A stretch of 64,000 nt of DNA. It comes from JAZDEY01 sp043808325 [NCBI: Candidatus Eiseniibacteriota bacterium] (GTDB lineage: Bacteria > Arandabacterota > Arandabacteria > Arandabacterales). How positions within the stretch are numbered: position 1 is the stretch's first letter; every line of letters starts with the position of its first letter. Both the position numbers and the translations under genes were made by a program. Under the pieces are notes generated by a model. That model did no database searches. It was not told the DNA's origin and saw only the letters and a program-made list of their open reading frames with translations. This document shows, one piece after another, positions 1-7,859 of the stretch. Where the stretch lies: the NCBI GenBank assembly GCA_043808325.1, contig JAZDEY010000059.1, forward strand, positions 1 through 64,000, given 5' to 3'.

Positions 1-251
1 CAACCCGTGCTGTAGAACATGGTGGGGTCGCCGATCGTGAACATCTCACCTATAACCGAGTTCACGGGCCACTGGTTCATTGACCAGAACCAGGATGAGG
101 TCGGGCAAGGAATGTAGTAATAGTAATGAAGCGTAGCATTGAAGAGTGGCTCGGTCCCGAAATCTTCCTTCATCTGGAAGGCCCTCTTCTCAAAGGCGAC
201 CGCAGATGTGGCCAGGACGAGCACAAGCGCCAACGCAATTAGGCACCGCAT
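1..251 (-). CDS. Secreted Cys/Tyr-rich protein, 3' part cut by window edge
   Basis: Reading the minus strand from an ATG at 251 gives a signal peptide (about residues 1-19, ending AVA) followed by a mature region that nearly copies the start of the protein at 597-1484, including the block YYYYIPCPTSSWFW and the block GEMFTIGDP. An AGGAGG ribosome site sits 6-7 bases upstream of the ATG, which fixes the start. The frame is open to base 1, so about 83 codons are visible and the rest lies outside the window. I recognise no family. The protein is exported through Sec and, from its paralogue, probably disulfide-rich. A consensus promoter at 446-475 points at it. Confidence 0.85.
   Translation of the reverse strand, partial: MRCLIALALVLVLATSAVAFEKRAFQMKEDFGTEPLFNATLHYYYYIPCPTSSWFWSMNQWPVNSVIGEMFTIGDPTMFYSTG
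24..180 (-). repeat. Direct repeat copy A (5' coding part of the duplicated secreted gene)
   Basis: This stretch aligns without gaps at a constant offset of 1227 bases with 1251-1407 and differs at scattered positions only. It encodes the N-terminal mature region of the secreted paralogue pair. The similarity is protein-coding and marks a fairly recent tandem duplication. Confidence 0.8.
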
Positions 252-445
252 TTTGAAACCTCCTCTTGAGTACTCAGCTCGTGTAAACCTTAAGTGGCTG
301 TATACTCAAAGTTGCTGTTAGACCATTCAAAAAAAGGGTGATTCGGAAACGACCAGAGCAGTTACAACTGTCTCGACTACTCACCCCCTCTCACCCCGCT
401 CACTTGGGCGAGGCTTGTTTAACCTAGCTTCCCTCGACAATCTGG

Positions 446-475
446 ATTATATCATAATCGGTTTTGCTGTGTCAA
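446..475 (-). promoter_or_regulatory. Sigma70-type promoter for the truncated secreted gene
   Basis: On the minus strand a perfect TTGACA (470-475) and a perfect TATAAT (446-451) are separated by 18 bases, and the -10 is preceded by TG one base away (extended -10). Transcription would start near 439 and run into the gene ending off the left edge. Confidence 0.85.
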
Positions 476-559
476 GTGAAAAAGCACCGATGTGGTGGCG
501 GGATTTGCGGTATCGAGTGCGGCCTTGCATCATCCCGCAAGCCCGGCAGGCAACAAGAA

Positions 560-581
560 GGGGGTGCCGTAGGGCACCCCC
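560..581 (-). terminator. Terminator hairpin after the 597-1484 gene
   Basis: A perfect 9-bp stem GGGGGTGCC/GGCACCCCC with a 4-base loop lies 15 bases past the stop codon at 597. On the minus strand it is followed by the T-rich but interrupted TTCTTGTTG, so it is a probable intrinsic terminator with a weak U tract. Confidence 0.65.
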
Positions 582-596
582 CGAAAAACCGGATTG

Positions 597-1484
597 TTAG
601 CGGTACATCGACTTGATGTGGCCCCAGGTACTGGGCTGAGTTGCCGTTGGACCACTGTTGACCAGGTAGATTCTCCAGGCCAACTCGATGAAGCCCGTCA
701 CGTCACCGACCGTGTCGGCGCCATCCAGGAACCACTGCGGCGGGCAATAGGCAAAGTTGATGCCATAGTACCCGGAGTGGATCGTGTTGTAATGGCTGAC
801 ATACGGCCTCGGATACAGAGCCGGGCAGCAACCGTAGTCGTGCATCTGGCATGCCGCGTTCACGTGCGAACCGATGTTATCGAATCCCCACTGCGGATAC
901 ACGGCACTGCTGCCGATCATCTTGGCCGTGACCAGAATTCTCGGATAGCTGGGCGGATCGACAACGGTCTTGCACTTTGTGACACAGATCGGAGGCTGAC
1001 CGGGCGGAGGAGTTACGAGAACGTAGTTCCACCCACCGGCGCAGAGCTCAGCGGGACCGCTCGACCAGAGAGCCGGACCAACGGGGCAGCCACGCTCGTC
1101 CGAACACCAGATCTGGAACTCGACTGTGAAGAGCCCCGGATAGAGCGTCCCGTAGCCCGCGAAATCAAGCACACGGAGCTGCTCAATCTGGTGCGCGTTC
1201 AGCGGATCACAGGTGGTGTACGGCGGGCAACCCTTGCTCGTAAACATGCTGGGGTCGCCGATCGTGAACATCTCACCCACAACCGAGTTCACAGGCCACT
1301 CGTTCATCGACCAGAACCAGGATGAGGTGGGGCAAGGAATGTAGTAATAGTAATTCATGTAGCAATTGTAGAGCGGCTCGGTCCCGAAGTCTTCCTTCAT
1401 CTGGAACGACTTCATTTCCATGGCCGATGCAGACGCGCCAATAACCAGCACCAGCGCCACTGCCAAGACTGTGTAAAGCTTCAT
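597..1484 (-). CDS. Secreted Cys/Tyr-rich protein of unknown family (paralogue copy B)
   Basis: A 295-residue exported protein of unknown function. The start is the ATG at 1484, preceded by GGAGG (AAGGAGGCAACGC) and followed at once by a classic signal peptide ending near ASA (residue 21). The frame stays open further upstream, but that extension lacks a ribosome site and would bury the signal peptide. The mature chain holds 13 cysteines, many in short pairs (CPPYTTC, CVTKC, a CC doublet), and many Tyr, Trp and Pro residues, as expected of a disulfide-stabilised beta-rich extracellular protein. There are no membrane segments after the signal. Its neighbour at 1-251 is a close tandem copy, so this is a lineage-expanded secreted family. 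A terminator hairpin follows it. No convincing own promoter was found. Confidence 0.85.
   Translation of the reverse strand: MKLYTVLAVALVLVIGASASAMEMKSFQMKEDFGTEPLYNCYMNYYYYIPCPTSSWFWSMNEWPVNSVVGEMFTIGDPSMFTSKGCPPYTTCDPLNAHQIEQLRVLDFAGYGTLYPGLFTVEFQIWCSDERGCPVGPALWSSGPAELCAGGWNYVLVTPPPGQPPICVTKCKTVVDPPSYPRILVTAKMIGSSAVYPQWGFDNIGSHVNAACQMHDYGCCPALYPRPYVSHYNTIHSGYYGINFAYCPPQWFLDGADTVGDVTGFIELAWRIYLVNSGPTATQPSTWGHIKSMYR
1251..1407 (-). repeat. Direct repeat copy B (5' coding part of the duplicated secreted gene)
   Basis: Partner of the copy at 24-180, at a constant offset of 1227 bases and without indels. Most differences look like single substitutions, several of them at third codon positions. 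Confidence 0.8.
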
Positions 1485-1817
1485 TGCGTTGCCTCCTTCT
1501 CTTGAAAAGTCCCCCGGAACCTTGAACGATCCCGAAGGAAACTGCGACACCCCATAGATCCTCTCAGGCTCACCCCCTTCCACAAACAGACCTCTTTCCC
1601 AAGTAACGGCTCCTAGTTGTTACAGCCCGTGCAGGCCCATCCCTCTTCCGACTCTTCGCCAGAGCGCGGTCAAGTCGGTTTACAGCACTCTTGTCTCAAT
1701 ATCGGAACGAGGTCCGGCGATCTTTAGGAGTTAATACCGGGCGCCGCTTGCTTGACATCGCCTTCGAGGGCACGCATAATAGTGGTGTCGGACCGGTGTG
1801 TACGAGAGGCGTGCCGC
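1485..1817. other. Divergent intergenic region
   Basis: Spacer between the minus-strand secreted gene and the plus-strand glycosyltransferase. It contains the plus-strand promoter at 1752-1780 and the ribosome sites of both neighbours. I saw no further gene or strong hairpin in it. Confidence 0.6.
1752..1780 (+). promoter_or_regulatory. Sigma70-type promoter for the GT39-like/TPR gene
   Basis: Perfect TTGACA (1752-1757), a 17-base spacer and CATAAT (1775-1780, five of six matches). The predicted transcript begins near 1787. This rules out the TTG at 1752 as a start codon for the gene downstream and supports the TTG at 1818, which has GAGAGG about 9 bases ahead. Confidence 0.8.
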
Positions 1818-4019
1818 TTGGCAAAACAGCTCACACGACGGAAGCTCTACCTGATATCGACCTGCATCTTCGTGCTCGCCCTGGGCTTGAGGCTGATCTA
1901 CCTGGTTCATCTCAGGAAGCTGCCCTTCTTCGACCACCCCGTTATGGATGCGCTCTATCACGATACCTGGGCCAGAGAGATCCTTTCAGGCACCACGCGC
2001 CATGACCCTTTCTTTCGGGGTCCCCTCTATCCCTACTTCCTGGCACTGATCTACCTGGCTGGTAAGGGCTCTTACCTCGTGCCGAGACTGGTTCAGTTCA
2101 TTCTGGGGGGCGCTACGGCTGTCATCACTTTTTCCCTGGCCAGGAGATACTTCGGGCTGCTGGCGGGCGTGGTCGCGGGCGTCCTATGCGCGGTGTATCC
2201 GGTGATAATCTATTTCGACGGAGAGCTCCTGACCGAGACTCTGTTCATCTTTCTATCGATGCTGGGGCTCCTGGCCATTGAGACCGCCGGCGAGCGAAGG
2301 GCCTGGTTCCTCTGGTTTCCCGGCGGGCTCATCCTGGGGCTTGCCCTGATTGCCCGGCCCAATATCGCCCTGTTCCTGCCGGTGGCGGTAGTAGGTGCCG
2401 TCATTCGGTCCGGGCGGAGAATGGTCCCAGGGCTGGTGCTCCTGGCCGGCATGGTGATCCCCCTGGCGCCGGTCACCATCCACAACTATGTCGCCTCGGG
2501 TGAATTGATTCCCCTGGTTTGGCAGGGAGGCATAAACTTCTACCTTGGAAACAATGCAACAGCCACGGGTTGGAGCGCGACAAGCCCCGAAATCCGAAAG
2601 GACTGGTGGGGCGGCTACAACGACATGATAGCCATACCGCGGGAGGTGCTGGGAAGGGAACCATCTTATAACGAGGTATCGGACTACTGGACCAGGAAGG
2701 GATTGACCTTCATCAAGACCCAGCCGCTTGGGTGGCTCAGACTCATACTTAGGAAGACGGCCCTGTTCTGGAGCTCGATGGAGTTTCCCAACAATCAGGA
2801 TTACAGCTTCATGAAACTCTACTCCTGGGTGCTGCGAAATCCACTAGTGACCTTCGGAACCGTGGCCCCACTCTCCCTGGTCGCGCTCTTCGTCTTCTGG
2901 CGGGACGCCCGAAGGCTCGGTTTCCTCTACGGCCTCTTCCTGACCTCGTTCCTGGGCGCCGTGGCATTCTTCGTCTGCGATAGATACCGGCTACCTTCGC
3001 TGCCTCCCATGATGATCTTCGCCGGGGGTCTGGTCGCCTGCCTCGCCCGCCTGGTCGCGGCCAGGCGCAGGGCGAGATTGGGGTTATATGTGGCCTGCCT
3101 CATCGCGGCCGCGCTGATAATGAACCTTAATCTGACCGGCGAACGGCTGCCTGATTTCGCGCAGTCCTATTGCGGCTTGGGCAAGGTCTATGTCTCGATG
3201 GGCAATGATGCCGAGGCTATGGCCTATTTCGATAGGGCCATAGCGGTCAACCCGACCTGGGGCGAGGCTTACGAGCAAATCGGGCTTCTTAAGATGAAAG
3301 AGGGTCAGAACCAGGCGGCGGTTGCCTATCTGCTCCAGGCGGCAAAGGTGTGGCCGGATTTCGCCACCGCACACCGGGCCCTGGCCATGATCTATCTATC
3401 TGAGGACAGGCTGGCCGAAGCCCGGCAAGCGATCCAGAATGCGCTCAGGTTGGCGCCCTTCCTTGAGGACGCCTACAACGTTCTGGGTTCGATCCAGGGG
3501 AAGGCGGGTGAGCCCGACAGTGCGATCGCGGCCTTTACCAAAGAGCTTGAGATAAACCCCTCGAGCTGGAGAGCCTACGCCAATCTCGGGAGCGTTTATG
3601 AGGAGACGGGAAAGAGCGATCAAGCCGTGGAGGCATACCAGAAATCTCTCGATCTCAATCCTGACAATCCCGACGTAGCGCTGGCCCTAGCGACCATCCA
3701 TGCCAAGAGCGGCAGATACGATCTGGCCCGTCCCCTCCTGGACCGGGCAGGGTCGGATTCCGTCAGCAATCTCAACCTTAAGTACAACCGAGCCGCCATT
3801 CTTCAGCAGGGCGGCAAGCTAGATGAGGCGAGGCAGATCTACGAAGGCATCCTTAAGGAAAACGAATACCACGAAGGTGCGCTAGTGAACCTGGGCGTGA
3901 TCTATGCCAAACAGGGCCTGACGGCCGAGGCCCGGGGCTTGTGGCAGAGAGCTCTTGCAATCAATCCCGCCAACCAGACGGCAAAGCGCAACCTTGAGCT
4001 GTTGGGCGAGCCCCAGTAG
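1818..4019 (+). CDS. GT39/PMT-like membrane glycosyltransferase with C-terminal TPR array
   Basis: A 733-residue protein, probably a GT-C-fold transferase that moves a sugar from a polyprenyl-phosphate donor to an acceptor outside the membrane. Residues 1-440 hold about ten hydrophobic segments. The first outer loop has the acidic motif typical of the ArnT/PMT_2 group (MDALYHDTWA). Residues about 445-733 form around eight tetratricopeptide repeats (for example AMAYFDRAIAVNP and AVEAYQKSLDLNP), a protein-binding solenoid. The start is TTG 1818, chosen because a strong promoter overlaps the upstream in-frame codons and GAGAGG precedes this codon. It is the only plus-strand gene in the left half and is convergent with the chaperone gene. 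Acceptor and sugar are unknown. A similar GT39-like/TPR layout recurs at 27223-29505, and DUF2723/TPR at 33316-35658. Confidence 0.8.
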   Translation: MAKQLTRRKLYLISTCIFVLALGLRLIYLVHLRKLPFFDHPVMDALYHDTWAREILSGTTRHDPFFRGPLYPYFLALIYLAGKGSYLVPRLVQFILGGATAVITFSLARRYFGLLAGVVAGVLCAVYPVIIYFDGELLTETLFIFLSMLGLLAIETAGERRAWFLWFPGGLILGLALIARPNIALFLPVAVVGAVIRSGRRMVPGLVLLAGMVIPLAPVTIHNYVASGELIPLVWQGGINFYLGNNATATGWSATSPEIRKDWWGGYNDMIAIPREVLGREPSYNEVSDYWTRKGLTFIKTQPLGWLRLILRKTALFWSSMEFPNNQDYSFMKLYSWVLRNPLVTFGTVAPLSLVALFVFWRDARRLGFLYGLFLTSFLGAVAFFVCDRYRLPSLPPMMIFAGGLVACLARLVAARRRARLGLYVACLIAAALIMNLNLTGERLPDFAQSYCGLGKVYVSMGNDAEAMAYFDRAIAVNPTWGEAYEQIGLLKMKEGQNQAAVAYLLQAAKVWPDFATAHRALAMIYLSEDRLAEARQAIQNALRLAPFLEDAYNVLGSIQGKAGEPDSAIAAFTKELEINPSSWRAYANLGSVYEETGKSDQAVEAYQKSLDLNPDNPDVALALATIHAKSGRYDLARPLLDRAGSDSVSNLNLKYNRAAILQQGGKLDEARQIYEGILKENEYHEGALVNLGVIYAKQGLTAEARGLWQRALAINPANQTAKRNLELLGEPQ

Positions 4020-4046
4020 GGCGATATCGGCCCGCCCGAGCCTGTT

Positions 4047-5717
4047 TTACCCTTCGGTTTCGGTCGGGCTCTCCTTAGCCACCGACTTCCTCCAGGCGGG
4101 TTCAGGCAGGTCGATCTTCTTTAGCAAGTCTTCGTCGAGCGTGTATCCGACCTCGGTCTTCTTCGCATCGACCCAAGCCGCCAAGACTCCATTGATCTTT
4201 GACTCAAGCAGGTCGCCCTCGATAGACTCCCTGGCCTCTTCGAAGGAGAGCTGACTGGGCTCGATCAATTCCTCGACTTTTATTATCTCGAATCCTTCCG
4301 AGGTGGCAAACGGAGAGCTGATTTGTCCGGGTTTGAGAGCGACCAGGACCGAATCGTACTGCCTGAGCATACTCGCGGCCACATAACCGAGATCCCCACC
4401 TTTGGGAGCGGTATATCCGTCGCGGGAAATCTCCTGGGCGAGCTCGGCGAAGTCCTTTCCGGACTTGAGCTCTTTCATCGCCTCTCGCGCGCTTTCCTGG
4501 GAGTCCAGAAGGATTCTGCGGAGTCTGTAGGCCCGTGGCGTCATGAGCTCACTCCGGTGCTCGTTGTAGTAAATCATAGGGTCGTCAGCCGCGAGCGTCA
4601 CCTGACTTCTGAACGACTCCTCGATCTTACCTATGAGGAAGTCCTGCTCGGCTTTCTCCACGTTCCAGATCACATCCCTGGTCCTAGCGAGGTTCATGTC
4701 GTATCCGGCTGCCTTCTCAAGATCGAAAAGGACTGTATCCAGAGCGAACTCCTCGATGGCGTGAAGATCACCGACATACGGCTGCGACTCCGGAGGAAGC
4801 GTCCAGTAGTAGTTGAAAAGATACCCGACCGTGATGCTTCCACCCCGGTAGCTCAGTAGCTCGAAACCCAGGAGGGAATCAGGCGGTATGCTTCCGCCGA
4901 AAGCGATCTCGAAGGACCTGAGGGCCACCCAAGGGCCAAGCGGTGAGTACCGGACATCGTAGAGGCCGATCAATTCTTGTTTCTCTCTATCGATCAGTTC
5001 CGCTTCCCTAAGAGCTCGGACGTATCGCTTCGATCTCAGGTAGATTAGCTTGGGATCGGCTCCCCATACCTGATCTTCAGCCAAGTAGTAAATGCCATAA
5101 CCCATTTTGCCCATGATTATGCCGGTGGTCTGCCCGACCGAGAGATGGAAAAGATCGGGGGCCAAATTGCGGTCAAAATCACGCCACACTTTCCAGCCAT
5201 GATCCCGCACGCTGACATCCGGCTGGCCCTCGAAGCTGGCAGCTATGTCGTCGAAGGACGCCCCCGCCCGCAACCTGGCTAGAGCCTCCGCGGCGCGCGG
5301 GTAGACCAGGAATACCATCTGCTTCAGATGCAACTTCCTATCAAGCTGGTCGTAGGTTTGTTTGGATTCGGCCCTGGGGACACGCACGCTCTTCTGGATT
5401 TTCCACGCGTGGTAGGCCTCTCCAACGGCCTGGGCCTCGGCCGGCTTGGTCTCCGCTGCCAGGTCCTCCTCTCCGTGACCTCGCTTGAGAGCTTCCTCGG
5501 AGAGGAAGAAGCGCGCGGCCAGATGGTCAACCAACTTCTGCCTGTCGGCGAAACTGTCGGTGTAATCATAGGAAGGCCCGAGCTTATAGACTTCAAACCG
5601 CAAATCCTCGGGCAGCAGGACGAAGCCTCCGCCTTCGGCGACGGCGCCGTCGCGGCTGCAGCCATAAGAGGTCAGGCATAAGAAGAGCAAGCCGGCAATC
5701 AGAACGCCCCTGAGCAT
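4047..5717 (-). CDS. Parvulin-type peptidyl-prolyl isomerase, SurA/PrsA-like, probable lipoprotein
   Basis: A 556-residue exported folding factor. The start is ATG 5717, which has GGAGG five bases upstream; an in-frame ATG at 5750 has none. A hydrophobic leader ends at Cys20 in SYGC, an imperfect lipobox, so membrane anchoring is likely but not certain. Residues about 385-480 form a PpiC (rotamase) domain with the usual GGDLGY and GFEIIKVEE blocks. An earlier stretch (about 130-220, LKQMVFLVYP to GYGIYYLAE) resembles a second, degenerate parvulin domain, giving the two-parvulin plan of SurA. It probably helps fold outer-membrane or secreted proteins. A promoter lies at 5790-5818, and the gene is convergent with the GT39-like gene. 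Confidence 0.8.
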   Translation of the reverse strand: MLRGVLIAGLLFLCLTSYGCSRDGAVAEGGGFVLLPEDLRFEVYKLGPSYDYTDSFADRQKLVDHLAARFFLSEEALKRGHGEEDLAAETKPAEAQAVGEAYHAWKIQKSVRVPRAESKQTYDQLDRKLHLKQMVFLVYPRAAEALARLRAGASFDDIAASFEGQPDVSVRDHGWKVWRDFDRNLAPDLFHLSVGQTTGIIMGKMGYGIYYLAEDQVWGADPKLIYLRSKRYVRALREAELIDREKQELIGLYDVRYSPLGPWVALRSFEIAFGGSIPPDSLLGFELLSYRGGSITVGYLFNYYWTLPPESQPYVGDLHAIEEFALDTVLFDLEKAAGYDMNLARTRDVIWNVEKAEQDFLIGKIEESFRSQVTLAADDPMIYYNEHRSELMTPRAYRLRRILLDSQESAREAMKELKSGKDFAELAQEISRDGYTAPKGGDLGYVAASMLRQYDSVLVALKPGQISSPFATSEGFEIIKVEELIEPSQLSFEEARESIEGDLLESKINGVLAAWVDAKKTEVGYTLDEDLLKKIDLPEPAWRKSVAKESPTETEG

Positions 5718-5789
5718 TTTACCCTCCCGGATAGAACATACTTCAAGCATCGCAAGGATGCTCGAACGGAAACAATCCTAGGCAGGATG

Positions 5790-5818
5790 TTCATACCATA
5801 TCTGTGTCTTGGTCTCAA
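5790..5818 (-). promoter_or_regulatory. Probable promoter for the parvulin lipoprotein gene
   Basis: On the minus strand TTGAGA (5813-5818), 17 bases, then TATGAA (5790-5795). The predicted start lies about 65 bases before the ATG at 5717. Confidence 0.5.
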
Positions 5819-5850
5819 TCTCTATCGTAACGCCACTGTAACGCAACAGT

Positions 5851-7722
5851 CTATCTTGTCAGCACCAGCTTACTGACAACCCTGGAGTCGCCGGCTATGA
5901 ATTCGATGAAATATATCCCGCTGGGCGCAAGGCGTCCGGCGGCGTTGCCGTCCCACGCAAGCCTTCCCGGACCGGGGCTGCGCATCTCTTCCATCAGGGT
6001 CGCGACCTGCCTACCCTTGACATCGTAAACGCGCATCGAGGCGGGCAACGCCTTGCCGTATTCCCCGGGCACGCTGTAGGTGATTTCCACCCTGGTACCG
6101 AATGGATTGGGAGACGCGTTGACGCGGATCGCGGTCACGGCAGCCTCCGGACCAACGCCCGAAGCCAGTTCAATCGTGAGTGTGTCCACGGCGGGCGTAA
6201 GATCGATGTTACCGTAACTGTGGTAGGCTCTGGCTTCGAAGACGTGAGGACCCGTTCCAAGTGGGCCGGCGGTGAAGTAGTAATTCTCGCTGCCTCCGCC
6301 CCAGGCGCCGTCTGTCGGAATCGCATCCTGCCACGGCTCGCTGTCCACCCGCCACTCGACCTTGGATATCACGTTGAGCGTGATCTCGTTGCCCTTCCCG
6401 TAGGGATTCAGGTTGGTCAGCTTGGTAACGCTGGCCGAGCCCGAAAACGTGGGCGTCGATGTGGAGCAGGGATCAGGCGAGTAGGGATTAAGCACGGTCT
6501 CAGGGAACGTGTCGTTGACGTCGGCTATGCTGTCATTGTCGGTATCATTCCAGCCGAGGTGTCCCTTGGTATAATTGCAGACCCTCGCAACGCTAAGCTG
6601 GACGCTCCTCATGATGCAGTATCTGACATTGATCAGGCAGCCGCCGGGACCGCCCGGGTATTCGCTGTTCTGGTTCTCGATGTTGAGGTATCCGCATGTC
6701 TCGGTGCAGCCATGCCCGGCTTCCTGATACTCATCCAGGGCATAGAAACTGTGCCCGACCTCGTGGGCAATCACGGCATCCATATTGGCGATTCCCCAGC
6801 CGTCGTTATCATAGGTCATGACGGTCTTGGGGCCGCCCAGGGTCGAATAACCGAACCTGCCGTCGCTGAACATGCCGTCGCCGTCAGCCAGGCTATTGAC
6901 CACCCACACCAGGGTCGCCCAGTCAGTCCCTGCGGAATCCCGGAGCGCATTGACGTAACCGTAGCCGGGGTAACCATTGGTGTATCCCAGCACGCCCAGG
7001 CACTGGTTCTGCCAATAGCTTTCCTCACCCGACGAACGGCTTATGGGCTCGTAGCCGGTCGGCACCGCATAGTTGAACACGGTATAGAAGGTAAGTGCCC
7101 GCCATTCTTTCTTGGTGTAGTACCAGTTCAAGCCGCCGATAACCTCGCTCGTGACCTCGTTCTCCAGGATGGTGGTCCAGTTCTCGGTGTTGGGGTCAAT
7201 CGTACCGTTGCTCTCGGGAAGGATAATGCCCACCATCACCGTGCCCAGCATGAATTCGCTGACGTCGTAGTACTTGGCTCCCGGGGGCTTGAGCGGCAGC
7301 ACGTACTTGTCAAACGGGGCGGCATCATTGATCAGCGGCAGGCGGTCGGGGCTGGGGTCTTCTTCAAGCCCGGCCTGGGCAGCCTTGCCCTTGAAAACGT
7401 TGTTCCAGGCAGCGATCACGTGCTCGGCGGCCTTGCCATACGCTGCAAAGTCGGCGGGATCGGCGACCTGGTCGGTGATCGCCGTAATGGGGCTCGCGGC
7501 TATGAGCGCGGCCTCGGCGCCATCCGGAATGTCCGCAATGATGAAGTGCGGTGGGATCACGAACTTGGCGTGGCCCCCGTAAGCCTCGATCGCCTCCGCA
7601 GCGTCCTTGACGGCGCTCCAATAGGGTGAATCGATTGTGACCAGTTTATCGGAAGCCAACGCATTGAATGCAAAGCAGATACTCAGCACAACGAGCGCTG
7701 TCGCAACTCTCGAGAATGACAT
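5851..7722 (-). CDS. Secreted zinc metalloprotease-like protein with C-terminal sorting domain
   Basis: A 623-residue secreted protein. The start is ATG 7722, with AAGGGGG ahead and a signal peptide ending ALA (about residue 24). Around residues 319-331 it has HEVGHSFYALDEY: an HExxH zinc motif followed by a DEY block, like the M64 (IgA peptidase) arrangement but with one residue less between the two parts. Next come an acidic calcium-loop-like stretch (DTDNDSIADVNDTFP), a beta-rich region and a C-terminal FlgD/T9SS-type domain (ASPNPF, then YDVKGRQVATL, then SGIYFIEF). Such domains direct export and surface attachment in FCB bacteria. No secretion-system gene is in the window. Protease activity is likely but unproven, and the substrate is unknown. 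Confidence 0.75.
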   Translation of the reverse strand: MSFSRVATALVVLSICFAFNALASDKLVTIDSPYWSAVKDAAEAIEAYGGHAKFVIPPHFIIADIPDGAEAALIAASPITAITDQVADPADFAAYGKAAEHVIAAWNNVFKGKAAQAGLEEDPSPDRLPLINDAAPFDKYVLPLKPPGAKYYDVSEFMLGTVMVGIILPESNGTIDPNTENWTTILENEVTSEVIGGLNWYYTKKEWRALTFYTVFNYAVPTGYEPISRSSGEESYWQNQCLGVLGYTNGYPGYGYVNALRDSAGTDWATLVWVVNSLADGDGMFSDGRFGYSTLGGPKTVMTYDNDGWGIANMDAVIAHEVGHSFYALDEYQEAGHGCTETCGYLNIENQNSEYPGGPGGCLINVRYCIMRSVQLSVARVCNYTKGHLGWNDTDNDSIADVNDTFPETVLNPYSPDPCSTSTPTFSGSASVTKLTNLNPYGKGNEITLNVISKVEWRVDSEPWQDAIPTDGAWGGGSENYYFTAGPLGTGPHVFEARAYHSYGNIDLTPAVDTLTIELASGVGPEAAVTAIRVNASPNPFGTRVEITYSVPGEYGKALPASMRVYDVKGRQVATLMEEMRSPGPGRLAWDGNAAGRLAPSGIYFIEFIAGDSRVVSKLVLTR

Positions 7723-7780
7723 TCTGACCCCCTTGCTGAAGGACGCTATGGCTCGTGCTGTATATACTCCATCGCTTACT

Positions 7781-7809
7781 AGTCTACCATAATTGGATGC
7801 CGCTGTCAA
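7781..7809 (-). promoter_or_regulatory. Sigma70-type promoter for the secreted protease gene
   Basis: Perfect TTGACA (7804-7809), a 17-base spacer and TAGACT (7781-7786) on the minus strand. It separates the protease gene from the glycan cluster upstream. Confidence 0.7.
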
Positions 7810-7859
7810 ACCCTAAGGTTCTCGTGGAGTTACGAGTTTAAGGTCAGTCGCCTTATTGC

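Larger units (their letters stand above)
252..596. other. Intergenic region: promoter, long leader and terminator
   Basis: No gene is visible here. The region holds the terminator of the upstream paralogue (560-581), a consensus promoter (446-475) and a predicted leader of about 188 bases (roughly 252-439) before the ATG at 251. The leader contains an A-run (328-334 on plus) and a C-rich block (about 384-398), but I could not assign it to a known RNA family. Confidence 0.6.

Noticed and set aside
594-1325. Plus-strand open frame of about 243 codons
   Set aside because: Antisense to the secreted protein gene, which has a signal peptide, ribosome site and paralogue.
6220-7629. Long open frame on the plus strand (about 469 codons)
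   Set aside because: It lies wholly antisense to the secreted protease gene, has no ribosome site and reads as low-complexity sequence without family features.
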